From an uncultured Bacteroidales bacterium (GTDB lineage Bacteria; Bacteroidota; Bacteroidia; Bacteroidales; Bacteroidaceae): a DNA stretch of 64,000 nucleotides. A program made the position numbers and the translations under genes. Shown here piece by piece: positions 43,565 through 53,502 of this stretch; position 1 is the stretch's first letter; each line of letters begins with the position of its first letter. The DNA lies in assembly GCA_902800305.1 (NCBI GenBank), contig CADCDP010000011.1, positions 1 to 64,000 on the forward strand, in the 5' to 3' direction. Below the pieces are notes generated by a model. The model worked only from the letters and a program-made list of their open reading frames with translations. It ran no database searches and was not told the DNA's origin.

Positions 43565-43930
43565 ATGATACAGGTAGAATCAAGATTGCAGGTCGCTGAC
43601 AACAGCGGTGCTCGCGAGGTTCTTTGCATCCGTGTTTTGGGTGGAACAAGACGTCGCTATGCTACTGTAGGAGACGTTATCGTCGTAGCAGTTAAGAGCG
43701 CTATTCCTACGAGTGAAGTAAAGAAGGGTTCTGTCTCAAAGGCTCTGATTGTACGTACTAAGAAAGAGGTACGTCGCCCAGACGGCTCTTACATTCGTTT
43801 CGACGACAATGCATGTGTTCTTCTGAACAATGCAGGTGAAATGCGAGGTAGCCGTATCTTTGGCCCTGTAGCCCGTGAGCTCCGTGCTGCAAACATGAAG
43901 GTGGTTTCTTTGGCTACCGAGGTACTTTAA
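43565..43930 (+). CDS. rplN: 50S ribosomal protein L14
   Basis: A 121-residue protein at the subunit interface: '[20 protein letters not shown]', '[20 protein letters not shown]', and the ending '[17 protein letters not shown]'. Normal length; it follows rpsQ by 2 bases. Confidence 0.97.
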   Translation: MIQVESRLQVADNSGAREVLCIRVLGGTRRRYATVGDVIVVAVKSAIPTSEVKKGSVSKALIVRTKKEVRRPDGSYIRFDDNACVLLNNAGEMRGSRIFGPVARELRAANMKVVSLATEVL

Positions 43931-43952
43931 TAATTAAATGTAAAATACAGCA

Positions 43953-44270
43953 ATGAGTAAATTACATATTAAGAAAGGCGACATGGTTTACGTGAACGCT
44001 GGCGATGACAAGGGTAAGACTGGTAAAGTTACCAAGGTGCTCGTCGAGAAGAAGCGTGCCATTGTTGAGGGTGTAAACATGGTCAAAAAGAGCACCAAGC
44101 CAAGCGCAGCGCACCCACAGGGAGGTATTATCGAGCAGGAGGCTCCAATCCATATCTCAAATCTCAATGTTGTTGACCCAAAGACTGGCAAGCCCACTCG
44201 TATTGGCCGCAGGATTGGTGAGAATGGAAAGTTAGTTCGTTACGCTAAAAAGTCAGGGGAGGAAATTTAA
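43953..44270 (+). CDS. rplX: 50S ribosomal protein L24
   Basis: A 105-residue early-assembly protein with a KOW motif ('[19 protein letters not shown]'), '[20 protein letters not shown]' and '[20 protein letters not shown]'. Its stop shares a base with the rplE start (TAATG), a sign of coupled translation. Confidence 0.97.
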   Translation: MSKLHIKKGDMVYVNAGDDKGKTGKVTKVLVEKKRAIVEGVNMVKKSTKPSAAHPQGGIIEQEAPIHISNLNVVDPKTGKPTRIGRRIGENGKLVRYAKKSGEEI

Positions 44271-44824
44271 TGAGTACTACTGCACAACTGAAGAATGTTT
44301 ATGCTGAGCAGATTGCTCCAGCATTGATGAAGCAGTTCAACTATTCTTCGCCAATGCAGATTCCTGTATTGAAGAAGATTGTGGTGAACCAAGGTCTTGG
44401 TATGGCAACAGCAGACAAGAAGATTATCGAAGTTGCCATGAATGAGATTGCTCAGATTACTGGCCAAAAGCCTGTTGCAACGAAGTCAAAAAAGGACATT
44501 TCAAACTTCCGTCTTCGTAAGGAGATGCCAATTGGTGTAATGGTTACTCTTCGTCGTGAGCGCATGTATGAGTTCCTTGAGAAGCTGATTCGTGTGTCTC
44601 TCCCTCGTATCCGTGACTTTAAAGGTATTGAGTCAAAGTTTGATGGCCGTGGTAATTACACGCTTGGTATTACAGAGCAGATTATCTTCCCAGAAATTAA
44701 TATCGATCAGGTTGATAAGATTATGGGTATGAACATCACTTTTGTAACATCCGCTAAGACGGATGAAGAAGGTTATGCACTTCTCAAAGCGTTTGGCCTT
44801 CCATTTAAGGACGCTAAAAAGTAA
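44270..44824 (+). CDS. rplE: 50S ribosomal protein L5
   Basis: A 184-residue 5S rRNA binder: '[20 protein letters not shown]', '[20 protein letters not shown]', '[20 protein letters not shown]' and '[20 protein letters not shown]'. Normal length. Confidence 0.97.
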   Translation: MSTTAQLKNVYAEQIAPALMKQFNYSSPMQIPVLKKIVVNQGLGMATADKKIIEVAMNEIAQITGQKPVATKSKKDISNFRLRKEMPIGVMVTLRRERMYEFLEKLIRVSLPRIRDFKGIESKFDGRGNYTLGITEQIIFPEINIDQVDKIMGMNITFVTSAKTDEEGYALLKAFGLPFKDAKK

Positions 44825-44833
44825 AAAGAGACA

Positions 44834-45136
44834 ATGGCAAAAGAATCAATGAAGGCACGCGAAGTGAAGCGTGCGAAGCTTGCTGCGAAATACGCCAATA
44901 AGCGAGCAGCTTTGAAGAAGATTATTGCTACAGCAGAAGATCCTGTGGATGCATACGAGGCAGCTCGTGCACTTCAGGCGATTCCTGCTAATGCTAATCC
45001 TATTCGTCTTCACAATCGCTGCAAGATTACAGGACGTCCACGTGGTTATATGAGACAGTTTGGTCTTTCTCGTATTCAATTCCGCGAGATGGCTTCAGCT
45101 GGTCTTATTCCAGGTGTTAAGAAGGCTAGTTGGTAA
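44834..45136 (+). CDS. rpsN: 30S ribosomal protein S14 (zinc-free form)
   Basis: A 100-residue protein with '[20 protein letters not shown]' and '[20 protein letters not shown]' and ending '[11 protein letters not shown]'. The four zinc-binding Cys of the short form are missing, so this is the longer zinc-independent type. The gap to rpsH is unusually wide (204 bases). Confidence 0.96.
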   Translation: MAKESMKAREVKRAKLAAKYANKRAALKKIIATAEDPVDAYEAARALQAIPANANPIRLHNRCKITGRPRGYMRQFGLSRIQFREMASAGLIPGVKKASW

Positions 45137-45170
45137 ATATAGGCCTTGTGTAAGCAAACAAAAATCTGAT

Positions 45171-45192
45171 GGTTACCAGTTCGGGGGTAACC
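45171..45192 (+). other. Hairpin in the rpsN-rpsH gap
   Basis: A 7-base perfect stem (ggttacc / ggtaacc) with an 8-base loop lies in the 204-base space 45137-45340. It has no T-run, so it is not a typical terminator. A repeat of 'gctaagt' (near 45239 and 45261) also lies in the gap. No gene or promoter of the TANNTTTG type was seen there. Confidence 0.4.
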
Positions 45193-45340
45193 AAAAGACA
45201 CTTTGTTTCTAAAAAACGGTGGAAGAAAACAGCTTATGGCTAAGTTCTTTCGCTGGTAAAGCTAAGTAAAGAAAGTTTTAATTCATTGTTAAATATTGTC
45301 GGGATTCCCCTAAACGTTTCTCGATTAATTTAATTCTATT

Positions 45341-45736
45341 ATGACAGATCCAATAGCTGATTATCTCACGAGACTGAGGAACGCAATCATGGCTAAGCAT
45401 AAGATTGTTGAAGTTCCGGCCTCAAACCTGAAAAAAGAGATTACTAAGATTCTCTTTGACAAAGGTTACATTTTGAACTACAAGTTCATTGAGGATGGCC
45501 CCCAAGGTACTATTAAGGTGGCTCTAAAGTATGATCCTCAAACCAAAGTAAGCGCTATTCAGTGCTTAAAACGTGTGTCTCGCCCAGGTCTTCGTAAGTA
45601 CACTGGGTATAAAGACATGCCGCGTGTTATTAATGGATTAGGTATTGCAATAGTATCTACATCCAAAGGTGTTATGACAGACAAGGAGGCTTCTGAACTC
45701 AAAGTGGGTGGTGAAGTTCTTTGTTATGTATATTAA
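45341..45736 (+). CDS. rpsH: 30S ribosomal protein S8
   Basis: A 131-residue central-domain assembly protein: 'MTDPIADYLTRLRNAIMAKH', 'RVSRPGLRKYTGYKDMPRVI' and 'GLGIAIVSTSKGVMTDKEAS'. In E. coli S8 controls the spc operon by binding mRNA; a target here was not recognised. Confidence 0.97.
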   Translation: MTDPIADYLTRLRNAIMAKHKIVEVPASNLKKEITKILFDKGYILNYKFIEDGPQGTIKVALKYDPQTKVSAIQCLKRVSRPGLRKYTGYKDMPRVINGLGIAIVSTSKGVMTDKEASELKVGGEVLCYVY

Positions 45737-45752
45737 TTAAGGAGGATATATA

Positions 45753-46322
45753 ATGTCTAGAATTGGTAAATTACCTATTATTATTCCTGCAGGAGTTTCC
45801 ATTACTCATAAGGATGACATTGTAACTGTAAAAGGTCCGAAAGGCGAACTCAGCCAGTATGTAAACCCTGCTATCAAGGTTTCTATTGAGGACGGAAAGT
45901 TGACAATGGAGGAGAATGAAGAACTGATGCAGGATAATACGAAGCAGCGTCATGCATTCCATGGATTGTATCGCGCACTTGTTAATAATATGGTGATCGG
46001 TGTCTCTGAGGGTTACAAGAAGACCCTTCAGCTTGTTGGTGTCGGTTATCGTGTTTCTAATCAAGGCAATGTTCTTGAATTCGCACTTGGATATTCTCAT
46101 GCTATTGTCTTTGAAGTTCCAAAGGAAATTAAGGTGGAGACAAAGTCAGAGAGAAATCAGGATCCTCTCATCATGCTCGAGTCAGCAGACAAGCAGTTGC
46201 TTGGTCTTGTATGTGCGAAGATTCGCTCATTCCGTAAGCCGGAGCCTTATAAGGGTAAGGGTATTCGTTTCCAGGGCGAAGTTATTAGAAGAAAGTCTGG
46301 TAAGTCTGCAAGTGCTAAATAA
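45753..46322 (+). CDS. rplF: 50S ribosomal protein L6
   Basis: A 189-residue protein with two similar halves: 'MSRIGKLPIIIPAGVSITHK', 'QLVGVGYRVSNQGNVLEFAL' and 'RKPEPYKGKGIRFQGEVIRR'. A full Shine-Dalgarno AAGGAGG (45739-45745) is 7 bases before the ATG. Confidence 0.97.
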   Translation: MSRIGKLPIIIPAGVSITHKDDIVTVKGPKGELSQYVNPAIKVSIEDGKLTMEENEELMQDNTKQRHAFHGLYRALVNNMVIGVSEGYKKTLQLVGVGYRVSNQGNVLEFALGYSHAIVFEVPKEIKVETKSERNQDPLIMLESADKQLLGLVCAKIRSFRKPEPYKGKGIRFQGEVIRRKSGKSASAK

Positions 46323-46338
46323 TTAAATAGACAAGAGT

Positions 46339-46680
46339 ATGATTACAAAGATTGAAAGACGTCTCAAGATAAAATATAGAGTACGCAATAAAATATCTGG
46401 TACTGCTGAACGCCCACGTATGAGCGTATTCCGTAGCAATAAGCAGATTTACGTTCAGGTAATTGATGACGATGCACAGAAAACACTTGTTTCTGCATCA
46501 TCGCTTGGCCTTGAGAAGATGAACAAATCAGAACAGGCTGAGAAGGTTGGCGAAATGGTTGCTAAGAAAGCTCTTGAAGCAGGAATTACAGCTGTTGTCT
46601 TTGACCGTAATGGTTACTTGTATCACGGTAGAGTTAAGAAGGTGGCGGATGCTGCCCGTAATGCAGGACTTAATTTTTAA
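46339..46680 (+). CDS. rplR: 50S ribosomal protein L18
   Basis: A 113-residue 5S rRNA binder: '[20 protein letters not shown]', '[20 protein letters not shown]' and the end '[20 protein letters not shown]'. Normal length and position. Confidence 0.97.
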   Translation: MITKIERRLKIKYRVRNKISGTAERPRMSVFRSNKQIYVQVIDDDAQKTLVSASSLGLEKMNKSEQAEKVGEMVAKKALEAGITAVVFDRNGYLYHGRVKKVADAARNAGLNF

Positions 46681-46689
46681 AATACGATT

Positions 46690-47199
46690 ATGGTAAATAG
46701 AGTTAAAGTACAAAACGACGCCGAGCTTAAAGACCGCTTGGTTGCTATTAATCGTGTTACTAAGGTTACTAAAGGTGGTCGTACATTCACATTCGCAGCC
46801 ATCGTTGTTGTAGGTGATGGTAACGGTGTTATTGGCTATGGTCTTGGTAAGGCTGGTGAAGTTACAGCTGCTATTGCAAAGGGCGTAGAGGCTGCTAAGA
46901 AAAATTTAGTAAAGGTTCCTGTGCTGAAGGGTACTGTTCCTCACGAAGCTTATGCGAAATTTGGTGGTGCTCGTGTGCTCATCATGCCAGCTTCTGAAGG
47001 TACAGGAGTGGTTGCAGGTGGTGCTATGCGCGCAGTATTTGAAAGTGTGGGCATTACCGATGTTCTTGCAAAATCAAAAGGTTCGTCAAATCCACACAAT
47101 CTAGTGAAAGCAACGATTAGTGCTTTGGCAAACATGCGTGATGCAAAGACTATTGCTCAGAATCGCGGAGTTAACTTGACAAAAGTATTCAAAGGATAA
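46690..47199 (+). CDS. rpsE: 30S ribosomal protein S5
   Basis: A 169-residue protein important for accuracy: '[20 protein letters not shown]', '[20 protein letters not shown]' and '[20 protein letters not shown]'. It follows rplR by 9 bases. Confidence 0.97.
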   Translation: MVNRVKVQNDAELKDRLVAINRVTKVTKGGRTFTFAAIVVVGDGNGVIGYGLGKAGEVTAAIAKGVEAAKKNLVKVPVLKGTVPHEAYAKFGGARVLIMPASEGTGVVAGGAMRAVFESVGITDVLAKSKGSSNPHNLVKATISALANMRDAKTIAQNRGVNLTKVFKG

Positions 47200-47211
47200 G
47201 GAGATTTTAAC

Positions 47212-47388
47212 ATGGCAACAATCAAGATTAAACAAGTAAAAGGCCAAGCAGGCCGTCCCATAGACCAAAAGAGTACTCTTGAGTCTCTTGGTCTTGGCAA
47301 GATTAATAAGGTCGTTGAGCGTGAGGATTCTCCGTCTTTACGTGGTATGATTCGCAAGGTAGCACACCTTGTAGAGGTTATTGATTAA
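47212..47388 (+). CDS. rpmD: 50S ribosomal protein L30
   Basis: A 58-residue protein encoded between rpsE and rplO, as expected for the spc order. It reads MATIKIKQVKGQAGRPIDQK, then STLESLGLGKINKVVERED, then RGMIRKVAHLVEVID. A Shine-Dalgarno AAGGAG at 47198-47203 lies 8 bases upstream. The length is typical of L30. Confidence 0.95.
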   Translation: MATIKIKQVKGQAGRPIDQKSTLESLGLGKINKVVEREDSPSLRGMIRKVAHLVEVID

Positions 47389-47418
47389 TGTATAAATATA
47401 CTAAAAATCGGATTTTAT

Positions 47419-47865
47419 ATGGAATTATATAATATGCAACCCGCTGCAGGTGCTACCCATAATAGTAAGCGTGTAGGTCGTGGATATGGTTCTGGTAAGG
47501 GTCGTACCTCTACTCGTGGTCACAAGGGTGCCAAAGCTCGTTCTGGTTATAAGAAGAAAATTGGTTTTGAAGGTGGTCAGATGCCTCTTCAACGCCGTGT
47601 GCCCAAGTTCGGTTTCAAGAATATCAATCATGTAGAATATAAGGCTATAAACCTTGATTTTATTCAGAAACTTGCCGAAGAGAAGAATCTATCAAAGATT
47701 GGTCTTGCTGAACTTATAGCTGCAGGTTGGGTAAAAAAGAATCAGCTTGTAAAGGTTCTCGCTAAAGGTGAGCTTACAGCCAAAGTTGATGTTGAAGCTC
47801 ACGCATTCTCAGCAGCAGCAGAGGCTGCCATCAAAGAAAAGGGCGGTAACGCCGTAAAACTCTAA
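47419..47865 (+). CDS. rplO: 50S ribosomal protein L15
   Basis: A 148-residue late-assembly protein: 'MELYNMQPAAGATHNSKRVG', 'RGYGSGKGRTSTRGHKGAKA', 'EGGQMPLQRRVPKFGFKNI' and an Ala/Glu-rich end. It is 4 bases before secY. Confidence 0.97.
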   Translation: MELYNMQPAAGATHNSKRVGRGYGSGKGRTSTRGHKGAKARSGYKKKIGFEGGQMPLQRRVPKFGFKNINHVEYKAINLDFIQKLAEEKNLSKIGLAELIAAGWVKKNQLVKVLAKGELTAKVDVEAHAFSAAAEAAIKEKGGNAVKL

Positions 47866-47869
47866 ACTA

Positions 47870-49222
47870 ATGGGAAAAGCAATTGATAAACTTAAAGATA
47901 TCAAGCTTGTTAAGACATTAACAAACATCTGGAGTATTGAGGATTTACGCTCGCGTATCCTCATTACCTTGCTGTTTGTTGCCATCTATCGTTTCGGATC
48001 TTATGTGGTGCTTCCTGGTATAGATACAGAGGCTTTACAAGGACTACGTAACCAAACGGAGGGTGGTTTGATGTCACTTCTTGATATGTTCTCTGGCGGT
48101 GCTTTCTCCAAGGCCTCAATCTTTGCACTTGGAATTATGCCTTACATCTCGGCATCCATTGTGATGCAGTTGCTAGGCATTGCGGTTCCATATTTCCAGA
48201 AGATGCAGCGTGAAGGAGAAAGTGGACGTCGTAAGATGAATCAGTACACTCGTTATTTGACAGTGGCGATTCTTCTTTTCCAAGGTCCTATGTATCTTCT
48301 CAACCTCAAGATGCAAACTGGTGGAACGGCTCTTTACTCATCTTTGGATTGGAACATGTTTATCCTCGTATCTGCTATCATTTTGGCTGCAGGTAGTATG
48401 TTTGTTCTTTGGTTAGGAGAAAGAATCACCGATAGAGGTATTGGAAATGGTGTATCTATCATCATCATGATTGGTATTATTGCACGTTTCCCAACAGCTG
48501 TTATTCAGGAATTCAGTTCACGTTTAACAGCTGGTCAGGGTGGTCTTGTGATGTTCTTGGTGGAGATTGTATTGTTCCTTGCTGTTATTGCAGCAGCAAT
48601 CCTTCTTGTTCAGGGAGTTCGACGAGTTCCTGTTAACTATGCGAAGAAAATTGCCGGTGCTCGCCAAATAGGTGGTGCCCGTCAGTACATTCCTCTTAAA
48701 CCCTACGCTGCTAATGTGATGCCAATTATTTTCGCTCAGGCCATTATGTTTATTCCAATAACATTGGCTCAGTTCTCTGGTAGTAAGCTCAATCCAGTTG
48801 TCAGCCAGTTGATAGATAATAATAGCTTTGTATATAATTTGATTTTTGCTATTTTGATTATCTTGTTTACATATCTGTATACAGCAATCACTATCAATCC
48901 TGTCCAAATGGCAGAGGACATGAAGCGTAATAACGGTTTTATTCCAGGCGTGAAGCCAGGAAAAGATACTGCAGACTATATCGATAAGATTATGTCTCTT
49001 ATCACATTCCCTGGTTCATTGTTCTTGGCTCTCATAGCCATTCTTCCTGCTTTTGCTGGACTGTTTGGCATGCAGAGGGAATTTGCAGCATTTTTCGGTG
49101 GTACATCGCTTCTGATTCTCGTAGGTGTAGTTCTTGACACACTTATGCAGATAGAATCACATCTGATGATGCGTCATTATGATGGACTCCTCGATACAGG
49201 TCGAGTACGTGGCGAACACTAA
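47870..49222 (+). CDS. secY: Protein translocase subunit SecY
   Basis: A 450-residue inner membrane channel protein with about ten transmembrane helices. Conserved segments are 'GSYVVLPGIDTEAL', 'LGIMPYISASIVMQLLGIAV', 'GERITDRGIGNGVSIIIMIG', 'IPLKPYAANVMPIIFAQAIM' and 'ADYIDKIMSLITFPGSLFLA'. The channel exports proteins with SecA and SecE. It has the usual place after rplO, followed by map. Confidence 0.97.
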   Translation: MGKAIDKLKDIKLVKTLTNIWSIEDLRSRILITLLFVAIYRFGSYVVLPGIDTEALQGLRNQTEGGLMSLLDMFSGGAFSKASIFALGIMPYISASIVMQLLGIAVPYFQKMQREGESGRRKMNQYTRYLTVAILLFQGPMYLLNLKMQTGGTALYSSLDWNMFILVSAIILAAGSMFVLWLGERITDRGIGNGVSIIIMIGIIARFPTAVIQEFSSRLTAGQGGLVMFLVEIVLFLAVIAAAILLVQGVRRVPVNYAKKIAGARQIGGARQYIPLKPYAANVMPIIFAQAIMFIPITLAQFSGSKLNPVVSQLIDNNSFVYNLIFAILIILFTYLYTAITINPVQMAEDMKRNNGFIPGVKPGKDTADYIDKIMSLITFPGSLFLALIAILPAFAGLFGMQREFAAFFGGTSLLILVGVVLDTLMQIESHLMMRHYDGLLDTGRVRGEH

Positions 49223-49239
49223 GCTTTGCTTTTGACAAG

Positions 49240-50037
49240 ATGGTATATCTTAAGACTGACGAAGAAGTTGAACTTTTAAGAGAAGCGAATCTTCTTGTAG
49301 GGAAAACGTTAGCGGAATTGGCGAAGGCGATAGAGCCAGGTGTGACGACAAAGACGCTTAATACAATAGCTGACACTTTTATTCGTGACCATGGCGCTAT
49401 CCCTACCTTTTTCCGATTCCCGAATCCAAATGGGGAGCCGTTCCCTGCCAGTATCTGTACTTCTGTCAATCATCAAGTAGTTCATGGCATACCTAATGAC
49501 ATACCTTTGAAAGAAGGTGATATCGTGTCTATAGACTGTGGCACTCAGCTTAATGGTTATTGTGGAGATTCTTGTTATACTTTCGAGGTGGGCGAGATAT
49601 CTGATGAAACCAGAAAGCTACTGGCAACAACCAAAGAGGCTCTTTATAAAGGAATCGAACAAGCTGTTGTTGGCCATAGATTGGGTGACATCTCATACGC
49701 AATTCAAACCTGTTGCGAATCTCAGGGTTATGGTGTTGTAAGAGAGTTCGTGGGACATGGAATAGGCAAGAAGATGCACGAAGACCCTCAAGTGCCAAAT
49801 TATGGTAAGCGTGGCAATGGCATGTTGCTCAAGAACGGTTTGTGTATTGCAATAGAGCCCATGATTACGATGGGAGCCAAAGAAATCTATATGCAGGAAG
49901 ATCGTTGGGGCATTGTGACAAGAGACAAAAAGCCAGCTGCACATTTTGAACATACAGTATGTGTGCGCAAAGGGAAGGCTGATATACTGTCGTCGTTTGA
50001 AGAAATAGAAAAAGTATTAAGAGAAAAATCTTTATAA
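49240..50037 (+). CDS. map: Methionine aminopeptidase, type I
   Basis: A 265-residue metalloenzyme that removes the initiator Met. Metal ligands are visible in 'IVSIDCGTQLNGYCGDSCYT' (two Asp), 'EFVGHGIGKKMHEDPQVPNY' (His), 'CIAIEPMITMG' (Glu) and 'HFEHTVCV' (Glu). Length fits the short type I form. The order secY-map-infA-rpmJ is common in Bacteroidetes and Firmicutes. Confidence 0.96.
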   Translation: MVYLKTDEEVELLREANLLVGKTLAELAKAIEPGVTTKTLNTIADTFIRDHGAIPTFFRFPNPNGEPFPASICTSVNHQVVHGIPNDIPLKEGDIVSIDCGTQLNGYCGDSCYTFEVGEISDETRKLLATTKEALYKGIEQAVVGHRLGDISYAIQTCCESQGYGVVREFVGHGIGKKMHEDPQVPNYGKRGNGMLLKNGLCIAIEPMITMGAKEIYMQEDRWGIVTRDKKPAAHFEHTVCVRKGKADILSSFEEIEKVLREKSL

Positions 50038-50040
50038 AGT

Positions 50041-50259
50041 ATGGCTAAACAGTCTGCTATTGAACAAGACGGAACAATCGTCGAAGCATTGTCTAACGCA
50101 ATGTTTCGTGTAGAGTTGGAAAATGGTCATGAGATTATCGCTCATATTTCCGGTAAGATGAGGATGCACTACATCAAGATTTTGCCAGGAGATAAAATTC
50201 GAGTAGAGATGTCTCCATACGACCTTTCCAAAGGCCGAATAGTATTTAGATATAAATAA
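50041..50259 (+). CDS. infA: Translation initiation factor IF-1
   Basis: A 72-residue OB-fold protein that fills the A site during initiation: '[20 protein letters not shown]', '[20 protein letters not shown]' and '[20 protein letters not shown]'. It starts 3 bases after map. Confidence 0.97.
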   Translation: MAKQSAIEQDGTIVEALSNAMFRVELENGHEIIAHISGKMRMHYIKILPGDKIRVEMSPYDLSKGRIVFRYK

Positions 50260-50267
50260 GACACAAT

Positions 50268-50384
50268 ATGAAAACAAGAGCATCATTGAAGAAACGTACA
50301 CCTGATTGCGTAATCGTAAGACGTAAAGGTCGTCTGTTTGTAATTAACAAGAAGAACCCTAAGTACAAGATGCGTCAGGGATAA
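50268..50384 (+). CDS. rpmJ: 50S ribosomal protein L36 (zinc-free form)
   Basis: A 38-residue protein reading [20 protein letters not shown], then [18 protein letters not shown]. Only one Cys is present, so it is the form without a zinc site. It lies between infA and rpsM, the normal place. Confidence 0.95.
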   Translation: MKTRASLKKRTPDCVIVRRKGRLFVINKKNPKYKMRQG

Positions 50385-50412
50385 TTCTTTCGTAGAAAAA
50401 TTAAAGTAAGAT

Positions 50413-50793
50413 ATGGCAATAAGAATTGTAGGTGTAGACCTCCCACAGAACAAGAGAGGTGAAATTGCGCTCACATACATCTTTGGTATTGGACGCAGTA
50501 GCGCTGGTAAAATCCTTGAGAAAGCTGGCGTAGACAAGGACATTAAGGTAAAGGACTGGAACGACGAACAAGCTGGTAAGATTCGTGCTGTCATTGCAGC
50601 TGAATACAAAGTTGAGGGTGACCTCCGTTCGGAGATTCAGCTGAACATTAAGCGTTTGATGGATATTGGCTGCTATCGTGGTATTCGTCATCGTCTTGGA
50701 CTTCCTGTGCGTGGCCAGAGCACAAAGAATAACGCTCGTACTCGCAAGGGTAAGAAGAAAACAGTTGCAAATAAGAAAAAGGCTACTAAATAA
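50413..50793 (+). CDS. rpsM: 30S ribosomal protein S13
   Basis: A 126-residue head protein that contacts P-site tRNA: '[20 protein letters not shown]', '[20 protein letters not shown]' and '[20 protein letters not shown]' with a Lys-rich tail. Confidence 0.97.
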   Translation: MAIRIVGVDLPQNKRGEIALTYIFGIGRSSAGKILEKAGVDKDIKVKDWNDEQAGKIRAVIAAEYKVEGDLRSEIQLNIKRLMDIGCYRGIRHRLGLPVRGQSTKNNARTRKGKKKTVANKKKATK

Positions 50794-50803
50794 TAAGTAA
50801 GTT

Positions 50804-51193
50804 ATGGCAAAGAAAACAACTTCTGCTAAGAAGAGAAATGTTAAGGTTACTGCAGAGGGTCAGCTTCATGTTCACTCTTCATTTAACAACATCATCGTTA
50901 CTGTAGCTAACAGTGAAGGTAATGTCATCTCTTGGTCTGCAGCCGGCAAGATGGGTTTCCGTGGCTCAAAGAAGAACACTCCATACGCAGCCCAAATGGC
51001 AGCTCAGGATTGTGCCAAAGTTGCCTTTGACCTTGGTCTTCGCAAGGTAAAGGCTTATGTCAAAGGTCCAGGAAATGGACGTGAGGCTGCAGTTCGTGGA
51101 TGCCATTCTGTTGGTATCGAAGTGACAGAGATTATCGATGTTACTCCACTTCCACATAATGGTTGCCGTCCTCCCAAGAGAAGAAGAGTATAA
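50804..51193 (+). CDS. rpsK: 30S ribosomal protein S11
   Basis: A 129-residue platform protein: '[20 protein letters not shown]', '[20 protein letters not shown]', '[20 protein letters not shown]' and the ending '[15 protein letters not shown]'. Confidence 0.97.
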   Translation: MAKKTTSAKKRNVKVTAEGQLHVHSSFNNIIVTVANSEGNVISWSAAGKMGFRGSKKNTPYAAQMAAQDCAKVAFDLGLRKVKAYVKGPGNGREAAVRGCHSVGIEVTEIIDVTPLPHNGCRPPKRRRV

Positions 51194-51223
51194 TAATCAA
51201 CGATGCCACAATGTGCATGAATT

Positions 51224-51231
51224 TAAATTTG
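51224..51231 (+). promoter_or_regulatory. Possible internal -7 element before rpsD
   Basis: TAAATTTG occurs in the 108-base gap between rpsK and rpsD, 71 bases before rpsD. There is no -33 TTTG at a normal distance, and the gap is AT-rich, so it may be chance. Confidence 0.25.
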
Positions 51232-51301
51232 TCGCATCTTTCCTTTCTGCGGCTGCTGCTGAAAGTTTGTGTACATAATGGCATAAAACAATTTAGAATA
51301 T

Positions 51302-51907
51302 ATGGCTAGATATATTGGACCTAAATCAAGAATTGCTCGTCGTTTTGGCGAGGCAATCTTTGGACCAGACAAGGTTTTGTCGAAGAAAAACTATGCTCCA
51401 GGTCAGCATGGCAACAACCGTCGTAAGAAGACTTCTGAGTACGGTCTCATGCTTGCCGAGAAGCAGAAGGCAAAGTATACATACGGTGTTCTTGAGCGTC
51501 AGTTCCGTAATCTATTTGAGAAGGCAGCTACAAAGTCTGGCGTAACGGGTGAGATACTCCTTCAAATGCTCGAATCCCGCCTTGATAATGTGGTATTCCG
51601 TCTTGGCATTGCTCCTACCCGTGCGGCTGCTCGTCAGCTTGTTAGCCACAAGCATATTGTGGTTGATGGTCAGGTGGTGAACATTCCGTCATATACAGTC
51701 AAGCCAGGTCAGATAGTCGCTGTTCGAGAGAAAGCTAAGAGCCTTGAAGTAATTGAGGCATCTCTTGCAGGTTTCAATCACAGCAAATATCCTTGGATTG
51801 AGTGGGACGAGAGCCAGAAGGGTGGAAAGTTCCTCCACGTGCCTGAGCGTGCCGATATTCCAGAGAATATCAAGGAGCAGATGATTGTCGAGTTGTACTC
51901 TAAATAA
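51302..51907 (+). CDS. rpsD: 30S ribosomal protein S4
   Basis: A 201-residue early-assembly protein: '[20 protein letters not shown]', '[20 protein letters not shown]', '[20 protein letters not shown]' and '[20 protein letters not shown]' (S4 RNA-binding domain). The N-terminal zinc Cys are missing. Confidence 0.97.
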   Translation: MARYIGPKSRIARRFGEAIFGPDKVLSKKNYAPGQHGNNRRKKTSEYGLMLAEKQKAKYTYGVLERQFRNLFEKAATKSGVTGEILLQMLESRLDNVVFRLGIAPTRAAARQLVSHKHIVVDGQVVNIPSYTVKPGQIVAVREKAKSLEVIEASLAGFNHSKYPWIEWDESQKGGKFLHVPERADIPENIKEQMIVELYSK

Positions 51908-51917
51908 AATTAATCAA

Positions 51918-52910
51918 ATGGCAATATTAGCATTTCAAAAACCAGAAAAAGTAGTAATGTTGGAAGCCGACGACAAGTACGGAAAATTCGAATTCCGTCC
52001 TTTGGAGCCAGGTTACGGTATTACCATCGGTAACCCTCTTCGTCGCGTTCTTCTTTCTTCTCTCGAAGGCTATGCAATCAATACGATTCGTATAGCAGGT
52101 GTTGAGCATGAGTTCTCAACCATTCCGGGTGTGAAGGAAGATGTCACCAACATTATCTTGAATCTGAAGCAAGTTCGATTCAAGCAAGTCGCTGATGGAT
52201 TTGAGTCTGAAAGGGTTTCAATTTCCGTCGAAAATTCAACCGAGTTTAAGGCTGGAGATATTAACAAGTGCCTGAGTGGATTTGGAGTGTTAAACCCTGA
52301 TTTGGTAATTTGTCATTTGGATCCTCAGGCAACATTGGAGATAGAGTTGAGCATCAACAAGGGGCGTGGTTATGTTCCTGCTGATGAGAATCGTGAGTTC
52401 TGTAAGGAAATCAATGAGATTGCCATAGACTCTATCTATACTCCAATTCGCAACGTCAAGTTCGCAGTAGAAAACTATCGTGTGGCTCAGAAGACTGACT
52501 ATGAGAAGTTGGTTCTTGAGATTACCACCGATGGTTCTATCCACCCCAAGGAGGCTTTGAAAGAAGCTTCCAAGATTCTTATTTACCATTTGATGTTGTT
52601 CTCTGATGAGAAAATCACTCTTGAGAACACTGACTTCGATGGCAATGAAGAGTTCGATGAGGAGATATTGCGTATGCGTCAGTTGCTTAAGACAAAACTT
52701 GTCGATATGAATCTCTCTGTTCGTGCCCTCAATTGTTTGAAGGCTGCAGATGTAGAGACGTTAGGCGACCTTGTACAATTCAACAAAACAGACTTGCTCA
52801 AGTTCCGTAACTTTGGTAAGAAGTCACTCACAGAGCTTGACGACTTGCTTGAGAGCTTGAACCTTTCGTTCGGAACAGATATTTCTAAGTATAAATTAGA
52901 TAAAGACTGA
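51918..52910 (+). CDS. rpoA: RNA polymerase alpha subunit
   Basis: A 330-residue subunit that dimerises to nucleate RNA polymerase. The N-terminal domain has '[20 protein letters not shown]' and '[20 protein letters not shown]'; the C-terminal domain after ~residue 250 has '[18 protein letters not shown]'-like text ([20 protein letters not shown]) and '[19 protein letters not shown]'. The ATG at 51918 is the family start; the frame opens upstream at 51885 but overlaps rpsD. It follows rpsD by 10 bases. Confidence 0.97.
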   Translation: MAILAFQKPEKVVMLEADDKYGKFEFRPLEPGYGITIGNPLRRVLLSSLEGYAINTIRIAGVEHEFSTIPGVKEDVTNIILNLKQVRFKQVADGFESERVSISVENSTEFKAGDINKCLSGFGVLNPDLVICHLDPQATLEIELSINKGRGYVPADENREFCKEINEIAIDSIYTPIRNVKFAVENYRVAQKTDYEKLVLEITTDGSIHPKEALKEASKILIYHLMLFSDEKITLENTDFDGNEEFDEEILRMRQLLKTKLVDMNLSVRALNCLKAADVETLGDLVQFNKTDLLKFRNFGKKSLTELDDLLESLNLSFGTDISKYKLDKD

Positions 52911-52917
52911 TTAAACA

Positions 52918-53445
52918 ATGAGACACAATAAGAAATTTAACCACCTTGGTCGTAAGCATTCTCATCGCAAAGCCATGCTTGCCAACATGGCCATTTCGCT
53001 GATTATGCACAAGAGAATCACTACGACACTTCCCAAGGCAAGGGCTCTCCGTGTATATGTCGAGCCACTGATTACAAAGTCAAAGGAGGACACGACTCAC
53101 TCTCGCCGTGTTGTTTTCAGCTACCTCCAAAACAAATATGCCATTACTGAGCTTTTCAGCACAGTCGCAACCAAGGTTGCAGACCGTCCAGGTGGCTACA
53201 CTCGTATCATCAAGCTTGGCCGTCGTGCCAACGACGATGCTGAAATGGCATTCATCGAGTTGGTTGACTTTGATGAGAACATGGCCAAGACAGAGGCAAA
53301 GAAGACTCGCACTCGCCGTTCTCGTAAGTCTGCTTCCAAGGCAGAGAAACCTGCTGCTGAGGCAGCTTCAGCAGAGACTCCTGTTGCTGAAACAGAGGCA
53401 CCTGAAGCAACAGTCGAGGCACCAGCAGAAACTCCTGCAGAGTAA
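52918..53445 (+). CDS. rplQ: 50S ribosomal protein L17 with extended acidic tail
   Basis: A 175-residue protein. The first ~115 residues are a standard L17: '[20 protein letters not shown]', '[20 protein letters not shown]' and '[20 protein letters not shown]'. A tail of about 55 residues follows: first Arg/Lys-rich ([17 protein letters not shown]), then repeated Ala/Glu/Pro/Thr. L17 is usually about 120-130 residues, so the tail is an addition; similar tails are frequent in Bacteroidetes. It ends the ribosomal block. Confidence 0.96.
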   Translation: MRHNKKFNHLGRKHSHRKAMLANMAISLIMHKRITTTLPKARALRVYVEPLITKSKEDTTHSRRVVFSYLQNKYAITELFSTVATKVADRPGGYTRIIKLGRRANDDAEMAFIELVDFDENMAKTEAKKTRTRRSRKSASKAEKPAAEAASAETPVAETEAPEATVEAPAETPAE

Positions 53446-53470
53446 CTTATTGCCAAATTCATATCATTCA

Positions 53471-53502
53471 GACCGCATACCACAAGTGTGCGGTCTTTTT
53501 TT
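53471..53502 (+). terminator. Terminator at the end of the ribosomal operon
   Basis: A 7-base stem (gaccgca / tgcggtc) with an 11-base loop and a run of seven T directly after. Confidence 0.85.
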
